Shown piece after piece: positions 45,391 through 53,487 of a stretch of DNA of 64,000 bases (position 1 is its first letter; each line of letters begins with the position of its first letter). The DNA is taken from assembly GCF_028714215.1 (NCBI RefSeq), contig NZ_JAQTMS010000006.1, forward strand, positions 1 through 64,000, written 5' to 3'. The translations under genes were made by a program, and so were the position numbers. This DNA comes from Rhodoferax sp. (GTDB lineage Bacteria > Pseudomonadota > Gammaproteobacteria > Burkholderiales > Burkholderiaceae_C). The notes under the pieces are model-generated. The model did no database searches, was not told where the DNA came from, and was given only the letters and a program-made list of their open reading frames with translations.

Positions 45391-46098
45391 ATGCAATTTC
45401 GAATCGGAACGAACTTTTTCAATTTGGTGTTCGCGGCACTGCTGGCTTGTCCAGGCATTGGCGTCAGGGCGCAGCCAACCGGTTTGCTGTATGACCCTGA
45501 ACCCCCGGCCGATTCTTCCTACGTGCGCGTGATACTTGCCAGCCGTGACGGAACGGTCGACATCTGGGTCGACGGTCGATCGCGCATTCAAAAACTGGCG
45601 ACCGGCGAGGCCAGCGAATTCATGGTACTGCCGGCGGGGAAGCACAGCATCGCGATCCATCCCGCAGGCAAACCCGCGGCCCATCTTTCGACCATGCTGG
45701 ATGTGGTACGGGGGCGGGCCATGACGGTGGCGTTCACGGCGCTGCGGGCGGACTCCGTGCCCATCGTATTCGAGGATAAAACCAACGCCAATAAACTCAA
45801 GGCGTTATTGGCTGTTTACCATCTGGATGCCAAGTCCGGACCCCTTGATGTGCTGACCGTGGACGGCAATACCAAGGTGTTTTCGGGCGTCGCTTATGGC
45901 ACTTCCAAATCCATTGCGGTGAACCCGATCACTGTCGAGTTGAGCGCCGCCAAGAGCGGCGACAAGGTGCCGCAGGCCAGTGCCTCGCTAACCATGACAC
46001 CGGGCGGCACCTACAGTATTTTGTTGCTGCCTGGTGAAGGTGGCAAATTGGTTGCGCGGGCCGTGCAAAATAAAATAGAGCGCTACACCGGCAAGTAG
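45391..46098 (+). CDS. AlgF-like polysaccharide acetylation protein
   Basis: 235 residues with a signal peptide (cleavage near residue 27, after VRAQ). The start of the mature protein, LLYDPEPPADSSYVRVI, is the AlgF hallmark, and two beta-rich halves follow. AlgF works in the periplasm to pass acetyl groups from the AlgI membrane protein toward AlgJ/AlgX during alginate acetylation. WssG has the same role in acetylated cellulose of Pseudomonas. Its neighbour downstream is AlgX-like. No AlgI (MBOAT) gene is present in the window, so the donor is unclear. Confidence 0.85.
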   Translation: MQFRIGTNFFNLVFAALLACPGIGVRAQPTGLLYDPEPPADSSYVRVILASRDGTVDIWVDGRSRIQKLATGEASEFMVLPAGKHSIAIHPAGKPAAHLSTMLDVVRGRAMTVAFTALRADSVPIVFEDKTNANKLKALLAVYHLDAKSGPLDVLTVDGNTKVFSGVAYGTSKSIAVNPITVELSAAKSGDKVPQASASLTMTPGGTYSILLLPGEGGKLVARAVQNKIERYTGK

Positions 46099-46134
46099 CC
46101 CTGAAAATTTACCCCTTAGCGAAAAAGAGAAACG

Positions 46135-47535
46135 ATGAAAAGACGCACGGTTATCAGACGGCTAAATACCGCAATGCTCACCAGCCTGCTTGGCGTGGCG
46201 GTCGCTCATGCGGCCGATGCGGGAATGGGCATCGTCGGCAAGAACGACTGGCTGTTTTATCGTTACGAGATGACAGAGGCCAATGACGCGGCAGCGACCG
46301 ACGCTTCACTCGACCTGATACAGCGCTTGAACAAACTGCTTGCCGCCAATGGCACCAGCATGGTGGTGGCCATGGTCCCCTTGAAGATGCGTATTTATGC
46401 CGAGCATCTGCCGGACGACATCAAGATCAACGCCTTCATGGCTGGCAACTACGAGCGTATGCGCCAGGCACTGCAGTCGACCCGGGTGAATGTGATTGAT
46501 CTCAATACAGCGTTTTTGAACAGCCCCCTGCGCACCAGCGACACGCCGCTGTTCTTCCGGCTCGACACCCACTGGACACCCACGGGAGCCATACTGGCGG
46601 CCGAAACCGTGAAGGCCGGAATTGGCGCCAATCCAGCCTTGCAGAAGGAGTTGGAGGCGACGCCTGAAGAGGGTTTCAAGATGGTCCTGGCCAGCCGCAA
46701 GCGGCCCTCCGTCAGTCGCGACCTGATTGAACAACTGCCGCAAAATTCCCTGACCTTTGCGCCTGAACAAGTTGTTCGAGTCAACGTCAATCGTGCGCGA
46801 CCACCCAAGGAAGATTTGCTGGGCAATGCGCCAATTCCGGCGATCGCCTCGGTAGGCAGCAGCTACTCGCGCGACTGGACTGGTTTTACCGACGCCCTGC
46901 GCTATCAGCTGCAGCGCGATATCGTGAGCGTTGCGGTGGGTGCCGATCAGGGGTCCTGGGTCGGCATGGAGAGCTATTTGCGTGACGACACCTTCCAGAC
47001 CAAAGCGCCCAAGCTATTGATTTGGGAAATGCCGGAGCGGGACATGCGCGCGCCGCCCGACTACAAATTTCGTGAAACCCGCTACATCAGCAACAACACC
47101 GAATGGCTGTTGCGCGTATCGGCCCTGGTGCAGGCCAGTTGCAAACCGTCGGCCATAACGGCCAAGCTGGCGCACGCCGGACTTGCCGCCAATGCAGCCA
47201 ATGTGAAGGGCGCGGAACTCGTCACCGGGCCGACCAATGACAACGATTTCATCGAGATCGGATTCGATAAGCCGATTGAAAAGCTCGATTACCTGGCTGC
47301 ACGTGTGACTACCGCTGGATCGAAAACGTTGACCTTCGAGGGCTCTGGCCCGGGCGTGGCAACGCGCCGATTTAGTTTGAATGTGCCTGGTGATGATGCG
47401 GCGCATGCCGTTAAAACGCCGCTACCCTCGAATGCAGGAGGGTTTACCAAAGTGCGTATTTATCCGGGTAAGAGCAATGGCTTTGCATTGCAAGGTTTGC
47501 AGGTGTGCCGGCAGCCGGAGGATCTTCTCAAGTAA
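46135..47535 (+). CDS. AlgJ/AlgX-like SGNH O-acetyltransferase
   Basis: 466 residues with a signal peptide (cleavage after VAHA, about residue 26). The ALGX-type SGNH domain is clear: NDWLFYR near the start, RLDTHWTP with D144 and H146, and GSSYS at 241-245 with Ser243 as the likely nucleophile. After about 340 a beta-rich C-terminal domain resembles the carbohydrate-binding module of AlgX. It probably O-acetylates polymer in the periplasm. The full catalytic triad is present, so this half of the acetylation machinery looks active. It is convergent with the following glycosyltransferase gene (nine-base gap). Confidence 0.87.
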   Translation: MKRRTVIRRLNTAMLTSLLGVAVAHAADAGMGIVGKNDWLFYRYEMTEANDAAATDASLDLIQRLNKLLAANGTSMVVAMVPLKMRIYAEHLPDDIKINAFMAGNYERMRQALQSTRVNVIDLNTAFLNSPLRTSDTPLFFRLDTHWTPTGAILAAETVKAGIGANPALQKELEATPEEGFKMVLASRKRPSVSRDLIEQLPQNSLTFAPEQVVRVNVNRARPPKEDLLGNAPIPAIASVGSSYSRDWTGFTDALRYQLQRDIVSVAVGADQGSWVGMESYLRDDTFQTKAPKLLIWEMPERDMRAPPDYKFRETRYISNNTEWLLRVSALVQASCKPSAITAKLAHAGLAANAANVKGAELVTGPTNDNDFIEIGFDKPIEKLDYLAARVTTAGSKTLTFEGSGPGVATRRFSLNVPGDDAAHAVKTPLPSNAGGFTKVRIYPGKSNGFALQGLQVCRQPEDLLK

Positions 47536-47544
47536 TGACCTGAT

Positions 47545-48654
47545 TCAGGCCGACAGGTACTGGGTCAGCAGTTCTTCGTACTGCTTCAGCACGTCAGGCC
47601 AGGTGAAGGCGTCCTGAAAGCGAATCAGCGCATGCTGACGCAAGGTCGCCAAGCGGTCCGGGTTGGCGATCAGTTCGTCCATGCGGCAGGCGAATTCCTC
47701 CGCGCTTTTGAAATAGACAGCGGCTTCCGGTCCTGCCACCCAGCGGTTAAACCGGTTGTCGTGCGCGACCACGGCGTTGCCCGCACCCAGTGCCTCCACC
47801 AACGACGGGTTGGTGCCGCCCACCTGATGGCCGTGCACGTAGCCCGCGCAGTGAACCCGCAGCGACTGCACCACTGTTTTGTCGTAGATGGCACCTACAA
47901 AACGTACCTCGGCGCTGGCGGCCGCTTTCACCGCGCAGTGATAGGTGTTGTTAGGGTCATAGTTGCCCAGCACCACCAGTTTCATGCCCCGCGGCTTGGC
48001 AGAGTACCCTTTCACAATTTCAAGCAGGGAGTTTTCCGGCTCTGCCCTTGCAATGACCGTCCAGAAGCGGCCCGGTTCCAGCCCCAGACCAAGCGACTCA
48101 ACCGGCTGCACGGACGCGGCGGTGATGGCATCGGCGCCATACGGAATGGTGGTGATTTTGCTGCCCGTTACCCGTGACTGCAAATGCAGCTTGATCTGTG
48201 GGTGGTCGGCTACCAGATGGTTGCCCAGCCAGCAGCCGGCCCAGTCGTTCAGCCAGAACCAGGTCTTGGCCGCGGAGCCCCATTTGGCGCGTGACCACTC
48301 GATGCCGTCCATGTTGATCAGGTTGGGTATGCCCTTGAGTCGCAGCAGCGCGCAAAACACAGCGGTGTTGTAGCCCAATGTCAGGCACAAATCCTTGCGC
48401 TTTGAAGCATGCACCGTGGCTTGCCAGTCGAACACGATCGTGCCCTTGGGCCCCTCTTGCGTCACCGGTATGTGCACCCGCTCCACGCCTTGCCAAGTGT
48501 CGGTAAACATCGGACCATGGCCGTCGTCCTGGCAGTAGACGACGACGCGCCAGCCCTTGGCAACCAGATAGAGCGACAAATGCTCGGCAAAGGTTTCAAA
48601 ACCGCCGTGAGCAGCGGGGATGCCGCGGGTGCCAAGGATCCTCAGAATTCTCAT
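47545..48654 (-). CDS. Glycosyltransferase family 4 with DUF1972 N-terminus
   Basis: 369 residues. The N-terminus RILGTRGIPAAHGGFETFAEH is the DUF1972 start of rhamnosyltransferase-like GT4 enzymes. The C-terminal half has TNPSLVEALGAGNAVVA, the nucleotide-sugar binding loop with the conserved Glu. It likely adds one sugar to a lipid-linked repeat unit. This is the last gene of the exopolysaccharide cluster on the minus strand and is GC-rich, unlike its upstream neighbour. Confidence 0.88.
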   Translation of the reverse strand: MRILRILGTRGIPAAHGGFETFAEHLSLYLVAKGWRVVVYCQDDGHGPMFTDTWQGVERVHIPVTQEGPKGTIVFDWQATVHASKRKDLCLTLGYNTAVFCALLRLKGIPNLINMDGIEWSRAKWGSAAKTWFWLNDWAGCWLGNHLVADHPQIKLHLQSRVTGSKITTIPYGADAITAASVQPVESLGLGLEPGRFWTVIARAEPENSLLEIVKGYSAKPRGMKLVVLGNYDPNNTYHCAVKAAASAEVRFVGAIYDKTVVQSLRVHCAGYVHGHQVGGTNPSLVEALGAGNAVVAHDNRFNRWVAGPEAAVYFKSAEEFACRMDELIANPDRLATLRQHALIRFQDAFTWPDVLKQYEELLTQYLSA

Positions 48655-48715
48655 GGATGAACCAACAGCATTGTCACGTTATTGATCCGGAAAACAGAAA
48701 TCGACAACAGCAAAA

Positions 48716-49507
48716 TTATTTGATCCTCTCAAGTACTTTATAAAATTTATAGCTGACTCTGAACATTTGAATCAAACCAATTATCGCCATGGCATACAAA
48801 TACATAAACCTGAGACTGTACGATGCAGATACCCACAGTTCAAAAGCAGTACAGGCCAACAAGATGAAGATCTGCCCTTGATTGGAAAAAATCTCTCGAA
48901 AAAGAAATCGAATCTTCTGCTTCCGAGGGGCTTCTTTCCAGTTAACCTTGTCATGCTGATATATGCCGGAAAACTCGGTTGGGATTTCTTGATCTTTGAA
49001 AATTTTATCCATCATTACTCTGAAAGAGGCCGACTGCCCATAGGCACTAAGCCACATGCCAGTAACCAAGCCAGCCCACAAACCTAATTCATTTTCGGTC
49101 TGGGAAAAAGCGGCAATACCGATCCCGAGGAAGAGAACAGGGGTATAAAAATAATGAACAAGCGCATCAAAATAGGAGCCACCGAGGCCTGATGTTTTCC
49201 CGTAGAAATGAAAATTCGCTCTCGCGACTTCGCCATCAATATGATCAAGAATGTTGTAAACAAGAAGGAAAATGGCGCCTAAAAACGGCAAAAACAAATC
49301 ATTGGAAGCCTGTAGAAAAGAACCTGCCAGTGCAAAAATAAGGCTGACAATGGTAACAAAATTTGCAGATACACGCCATCTAACTAATAGGGCACTAAAA
49401 ATGGGAGAAAAATAGCGAATGAAATACAAAGATGTCACGTAGGGTTCTGTGTACCCTTTTGATGTGATGGCTCTGATTTCTGCTAGGTCAATTTTTCTTG
49501 AGTTCAT
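48716..49507 (-). CDS. CDP-alcohol phosphatidyltransferase family protein
   Basis: 263 residues with about six membrane helices. The family motif D88-H-I-D91-G92-E-V-A95-R96 is present, followed by G110 and D114. The last Asp of the motif, often the catalytic base, is His118. Enzymes of this family move a phospho-alcohol from a CDP-alcohol to another alcohol. Its upstream neighbour is a TagD-type cytidylyltransferase that could supply CDP-glycerol. The pair may add phosphoglycerol to a lipid-linked sugar. The gene is AT-rich. Its start overlaps the end of tagD by four bases (ATGA). Confidence 0.82.
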   Translation of the reverse strand: MNSRKIDLAEIRAITSKGYTEPYVTSLYFIRYFSPIFSALLVRWRVSANFVTIVSLIFALAGSFLQASNDLFLPFLGAIFLLVYNILDHIDGEVARANFHFYGKTSGLGGSYFDALVHYFYTPVLFLGIGIAAFSQTENELGLWAGLVTGMWLSAYGQSASFRVMMDKIFKDQEIPTEFSGIYQHDKVNWKEAPRKQKIRFLFREIFSNQGQIFILLACTAFELWVSASYSLRFMYLYAMAIIGLIQMFRVSYKFYKVLERIK

Positions 49508-49890
49508 TTGCGAAGTCTTCTTATTGTTCCCGAAGTGGAAATCTCCGGCGTTCTGGGAAGATAAATTACTTCGCAGTATTCTTTCAAAAAGTCAAACTCG
49601 CCTGTCCAGTCACTACCCATCACAAATATATCAATGGAGTATTTTTTCACGTCGCTGATCTTCTGGTTCCAATTTTTTTCAGGAATTACGAGATCAACGT
49701 AGCGGATTGATTCAACAATAATTTTCCTTTCTTTATACTTATACAGAGAGGATTTGTGTTTTATCGCATTGAATGGATCGGTTGAAAGCGCTACCACAAG
49801 ATAATCGCCAAGGTCTTTAGCCCGTTGCAGTAACCGGATGTGCCCGTGGTGGAGCAAATCATAGGTGCCGTAGGTAATGACACGTTTCAT
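49504..49890 (-). CDS. tagD: Glycerol-3-phosphate cytidylyltransferase-like protein
   Basis: 128 residues of the nucleotidyltransferase fold. HHGH (14-17) is the ATP/CTP motif and RTPEISTS near the end matches the RTxGISTT motif of TagD. It makes a CDP-linked alcohol, most likely CDP-glycerol, from CTP and an alcohol phosphate. In Gram-positives this serves teichoic acid synthesis. Here it is paired with a CDP-alcohol transferase in a Gram-negative exopolysaccharide cluster. Another alcohol phosphate is possible. The gene is AT-rich. Confidence 0.82.
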   Translation of the reverse strand: MKRVITYGTYDLLHHGHIRLLQRAKDLGDYLVVALSTDPFNAIKHKSSLYKYKERKIIVESIRYVDLVIPEKNWNQKISDVKKYSIDIFVMGSDWTGEFDFLKEYCEVIYLPRTPEISTSGTIRRLRK

Positions 49891-49955
49891 TTCTGTTTCT
49901 CCAATATATTATCAATTTGTTACCCAATTCTAGCCGATGAGCTTCAAAGTAAAAA

Positions 49956-51053
49956 TCAAGGCTCCTCGGACAAATATCTGATTCGCTTTACAGCCTGCAT
50001 TTTCACCTTAGCTCGAATAGATTCAATTCGATCACCGATCGTCCAATTGAGAGCGACCGCAAACACAATAGAGAAGATCGCGTTGGAAATAGAAATGAAT
50101 AATTCGTTCGTGATATCGAGTTGCTTGAAGAAAAGTCCAAGCACAAAGATCACCAAAAAATGACCAATGTAGATTGGGTAACTAAGGTCTCCAATTTTTC
50201 CGTCAAACTTGTACTGGTTCTGAAATGCAAAGGTAAGCGGCAGAAAGAGAATGAAACACGAGAATAATATTGGCGCTTTGTACAGGCCACTAACTGGTAC
50301 AACAAAATACAGCACAGAAAAGGCGGCAAGAACGATGGTGACGATGAGGGAGCTTTTCTTCAGGGCTGCTCCAAAAAACTTTCGATAAAGCGGAAGCAAT
50401 ATTTGATGCGATAACGAACCAACAAGAAAAAATGCCAATTCAGTGGGAAAGAAACGATAAGTCCAAGGGTCATTTTTTCCAATACCATTGACTATCAAAA
50501 CGACCCGCAATAGCAGCGAACAAACCAGCAATGTGAGTAAAAGTTTTCTTCTTGGCAAAACGAACGGTGCTATCAGATAGAAACTCAACTCCACGCCGAG
50601 TGACCAAGCTTGCGGAATAAGCAGTCCCTTCCACAGGGCGAAGTCTGAATTATTGAAGTTAGTGGCAAAAACCAGATTATCAGAACGGACTGCGGAGAAC
50701 ATAATCCAGTCTTGACCAAAAAGAAGAGCGTTTGTCAGAGCCAGCGAGATATCGGCAGACAGTGGCATATCCCTGTACAGCTCAAAAAACTGTGGGTTGG
50801 CCAACAGGTAGATGACTAGCGTTAATGAGGCGACTGCAAAGTAAAGCGGATAAAGCCGCAAGAAACGGCTTAAATAGAAAGTTGCTTTTCTTCCGTATCC
50901 ACCGCGCTCTGTTAGGACGTAAGAAATCAGGAAGCCGGAAGTAATATAAAACAACTGGACGGCATTGCGCGGACCGACAAACACCAGGCCACTGTTCCAT
51001 GGTGAGTGTGCGAAGACAACGGCAAGCGCAAAGATGGTTCTTAGAATCCCCAT
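49956..51053 (-). CDS. Acyltransferase family 3 (OafA/NodX-type) membrane protein
   Basis: 365 residues with about ten membrane helices. The N-terminal FALAVVFAHSP with its conserved His and the following YLSRFLRLYP with Arg are the acyltransferase 3 signatures. These enzymes transfer acetyl or succinyl groups from acyl-CoA to sugars, usually of O-antigen or exopolysaccharide. It could acetylate the Wzx/Wzy repeat unit. It might also supply acetyl groups to the AlgF/AlgX-like proteins, which lack an MBOAT partner here, but that is speculation. The gene is AT-rich. Confidence 0.86.
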   Translation of the reverse strand: MGILRTIFALAVVFAHSPWNSGLVFVGPRNAVQLFYITSGFLISYVLTERGGYGRKATFYLSRFLRLYPLYFAVASLTLVIYLLANPQFFELYRDMPLSADISLALTNALLFGQDWIMFSAVRSDNLVFATNFNNSDFALWKGLLIPQAWSLGVELSFYLIAPFVLPRRKLLLTLLVCSLLLRVVLIVNGIGKNDPWTYRFFPTELAFFLVGSLSHQILLPLYRKFFGAALKKSSLIVTIVLAAFSVLYFVVPVSGLYKAPILFSCFILFLPLTFAFQNQYKFDGKIGDLSYPIYIGHFLVIFVLGLFFKQLDITNELFISISNAIFSIVFAVALNWTIGDRIESIRAKVKMQAVKRIRYLSEEP

Positions 51054-51162
51054 TTCATTCGTCTAGTTAAGTCAGTTGTGACCTTAAGATTCCCCCTTTC
51101 AAAGTGGCTTACAAAGGCAAAAATCTTTGAATACTCGCCCTATATGATTTATCACGGTAATG

Positions 51163-52218
51163 TCATTTGCTGCTATTTCTCATCTTGGTGCGAAGAATTG
51201 TCATCACCGGCGCATGCGGTGAGCGCTTTGTTATTGCCGGTGATTCTGAATCAATTTCGGAATCCCAGCCAGGCCAGCCACGAAAATCGTGGTACATCCA
51301 CGACCACCCCTTAGCCTCAAAATAGTCCACAGAGTCTGAAATATATCGCGGTGCGCTGCCCTGCGGAGCCCACCTCGCAATACTGAACTCGCCCACCAAG
51401 ATTGGCACGTTATTCTTGGTGGCGAAGAGATCAACAATCGACAGTAGTTTGTATAGCTCCCCCCGATTTACATTCATTGCTGGCGTTGTCCCATAGGTAA
51501 GTGGTTTTGACAAGTCCTTCAATACGCCTTGATGAGTCAGCGCGAAAGGCGAGTACGAGTGGAAACTGTATACAACATTGTCGATTGGCAGTGTCTTCAT
51601 GTTATTGAAAGATGAGGTCGTGGCGTCAGGGGCAGACTCAACGATTAGCACCCGGCGCGGATCAACAGAGCGAATCTCCTTACCAAGGGTCTCAGCATAA
51701 GCCAACCACATGGACTGTCGATCTTCGTAAGTTCGGCCCGGGGGCACGGGTTCATTGAGCAGGTCAAAACCCGCAACGCTTTGGAGATTCCGATAACGAA
51801 CTGCTAACAGTTTCCACTGCATTATGAAAGATTTTTGAAGTAAAGACGACGTCCATAAAGGGCCACGTTCATCCCCCATCGGACGCAAGACTACGAAGGC
51901 GTAGATTGACCGCGCTGCTAACGCGTGAATTAGTGCATCAAGATTATTGAGATCTGTTTGTGGGAGATCGTAAGATACACATTCATTGCATCGCTTCAAA
52001 AAAACACTTATCCGCACCATATTTGCGCCAGTGCTGGCGAGAGCATCAAGATCAGCAGAACTGCGCTGACTGCTCACATCTTCTATGTGGAAGCCACGAA
52101 AACGACTATTTCGGAAATCGTTGGCGGTAATTTCATAGGCAACGGCGGGTAAAAATGTGATGAGTGTCAGTGTCGTTAAGCAAAGCCGAATAGCAATGCG
52201 CCAGCAACTACGATTCAT
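51163..52218 (-). CDS. Secreted glycoside hydrolase family 5-like protein
   Basis: 351 residues from ATG 52218, with GGGG seven bases upstream. A longer reading starts ten codons earlier and overlaps the polymerase gene more. A signal peptide is followed by a TIM-barrel: FRGFHIEDV, GFDLLNEPVPPG with the acid/base Glu, FHSYSPF, and ILVGEFSIA with the nucleophile Glu. GH5 enzymes cut beta-glucans or mannans. Within this cluster it may trim the exopolysaccharide or help release it. The gene is AT-rich. Confidence 0.88.
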   Translation of the reverse strand: MNRSCWRIAIRLCLTTLTLITFLPAVAYEITANDFRNSRFRGFHIEDVSSQRSSADLDALASTGANMVRISVFLKRCNECVSYDLPQTDLNNLDALIHALAARSIYAFVVLRPMGDERGPLWTSSLLQKSFIMQWKLLAVRYRNLQSVAGFDLLNEPVPPGRTYEDRQSMWLAYAETLGKEIRSVDPRRVLIVESAPDATTSSFNNMKTLPIDNVVYSFHSYSPFALTHQGVLKDLSKPLTYGTTPAMNVNRGELYKLLSIVDLFATKNNVPILVGEFSIARWAPQGSAPRYISDSVDYFEAKGWSWMYHDFRGWPGWDSEIDSESPAITKRSPHAPVMTILRTKMRNSSK

Positions 52219-53458
52219 TAAACTGCCCCTTTCGCGTATCAGTTGCAACTCCGAGTGTAAGCGCCAAGCTGCCCCAAATAATGAAAGCGTACGAAGGTGT
52301 CAAAAATAGCGGGTTTACAGCGCAGTCAACCGCGATGGAAATCGCTAGGAATGCCATCGCATGAAAGAAAGCGGCCGTCTTCAAATTTTTCATGGCGCAG
52401 CGAACGAATAGCCTAATAGATACAAAGATTCCGATCAACCAAAGCCCGAGAGCCACCACCCCACCTTCTTTTAGTAGATCCAGAATATCGCTATGGGTCG
52501 GGATGTTTAGACTTCGCGTGTATTCAATGTACGTCTCACCAGATGCGGCAGTATAGGCTTGCCCCCATATTGGTGATTGAAGGAATGCTGTAAACACATT
52601 TCCATATTGATGAAGTCGAACGTCCATATTTCCAGATGGCAGATACTCGCGAAAATAGATGAAACCAAGTATTGACGAGCCGACAACAGCGACAAGTACG
52701 ATCATACCTACAACACGAATTGCGGTTTGCCACTTCGAGGATACACTAGTATCTACATAAACCAAACCGATGTAACTTATCGCAGAAATTCCGTTGATGT
52801 ATCCCGTAAGTTTCTGGGTTAAAATGGTGGCAGTCGCGAGCAGGAAGAGTGCAAGTAGTTTCCCGACTATTTTCTTTTGAACAAAAAACAAGTAAACAAA
52901 GAAGGGTTGAACCAGAAACTCAATACTATGCAACACCGCGACTTTTCCAAAGTAAATAATAGAGCCAGCAACAGCGACGCACGATGAAACTCCCCACAGA
53001 AAGAGGAATGGCCTTACGATTTTTTTGGTGTTGCCGACTTCTCTACCCCAGATATAGAATAGAGGAGTCAGCAACATGTAGATGCCTAAGACGAGGAACG
53101 TTTCCTTTACATCAAGTATAAATCGCGCGTAGAGGGAGCCGATCGTGGCAAAGGATCCAAGCAGTAAAAATGGCCAAAGCCACGAAAACCAACCGGTGAA
53201 ATCTATTCGAGGTGCGCCCCCGAGAGTTCTGCCAACAATATACAGCGTAAAAGCGGGCAGAAATACTAGTAGTGGAATATGTTTCAGCACCAAAGCATTT
53301 CTTAACGGGATTCCGAAAATTGCTTCCGATATGGTTACGAATAGCGCGAATGAAAAGGCAATCCAGAGTGGGTATTCGGAAAACATGACCCTTTGACACT
53401 CTTTCAATCGGCCCGGACCGCTCATATCATGAATTGTTGTAAGAGGTGGACTATCCAT
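52208..53458 (-). CDS. O-antigen ligase/Wzy-like polymerase
   Basis: 416 residues with about eleven membrane helices. ATG at residue 12 (MSGPGR) is another possible start. The periplasmic loop PTHSDILDLLKEGGVVALGL is typical of the O-antigen ligase/polymerase (Wzy_C) family. It probably joins repeat units delivered by the flippase. It is AT-rich and overlaps the GH5 gene by 11 bases. Confidence 0.85.
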   Translation of the reverse strand: MDSPPLTTIHDMSGPGRLKECQRVMFSEYPLWIAFSFALFVTISEAIFGIPLRNALVLKHIPLLVFLPAFTLYIVGRTLGGAPRIDFTGWFSWLWPFLLLGSFATIGSLYARFILDVKETFLVLGIYMLLTPLFYIWGREVGNTKKIVRPFLFLWGVSSCVAVAGSIIYFGKVAVLHSIEFLVQPFFVYLFFVQKKIVGKLLALFLLATATILTQKLTGYINGISAISYIGLVYVDTSVSSKWQTAIRVVGMIVLVAVVGSSILGFIYFREYLPSGNMDVRLHQYGNVFTAFLQSPIWGQAYTAASGETYIEYTRSLNIPTHSDILDLLKEGGVVALGLWLIGIFVSIRLFVRCAMKNLKTAAFFHAMAFLAISIAVDCAVNPLFLTPSYAFIIWGSLALTLGVATDTRKGQFNES

Positions 53459-53487
53459 TTGATTTGATGTAATTAATAACCTGTTGT

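Noticed and set aside
24159..47535. bcsD, bcsG or bcsF genes expected in some cellulose loci
   Set aside because: No ORF with the size and motifs of BcsD or the phosphoethanolamine transferase BcsG is present. The small 77-residue protein has no recognisable BcsF similarity.
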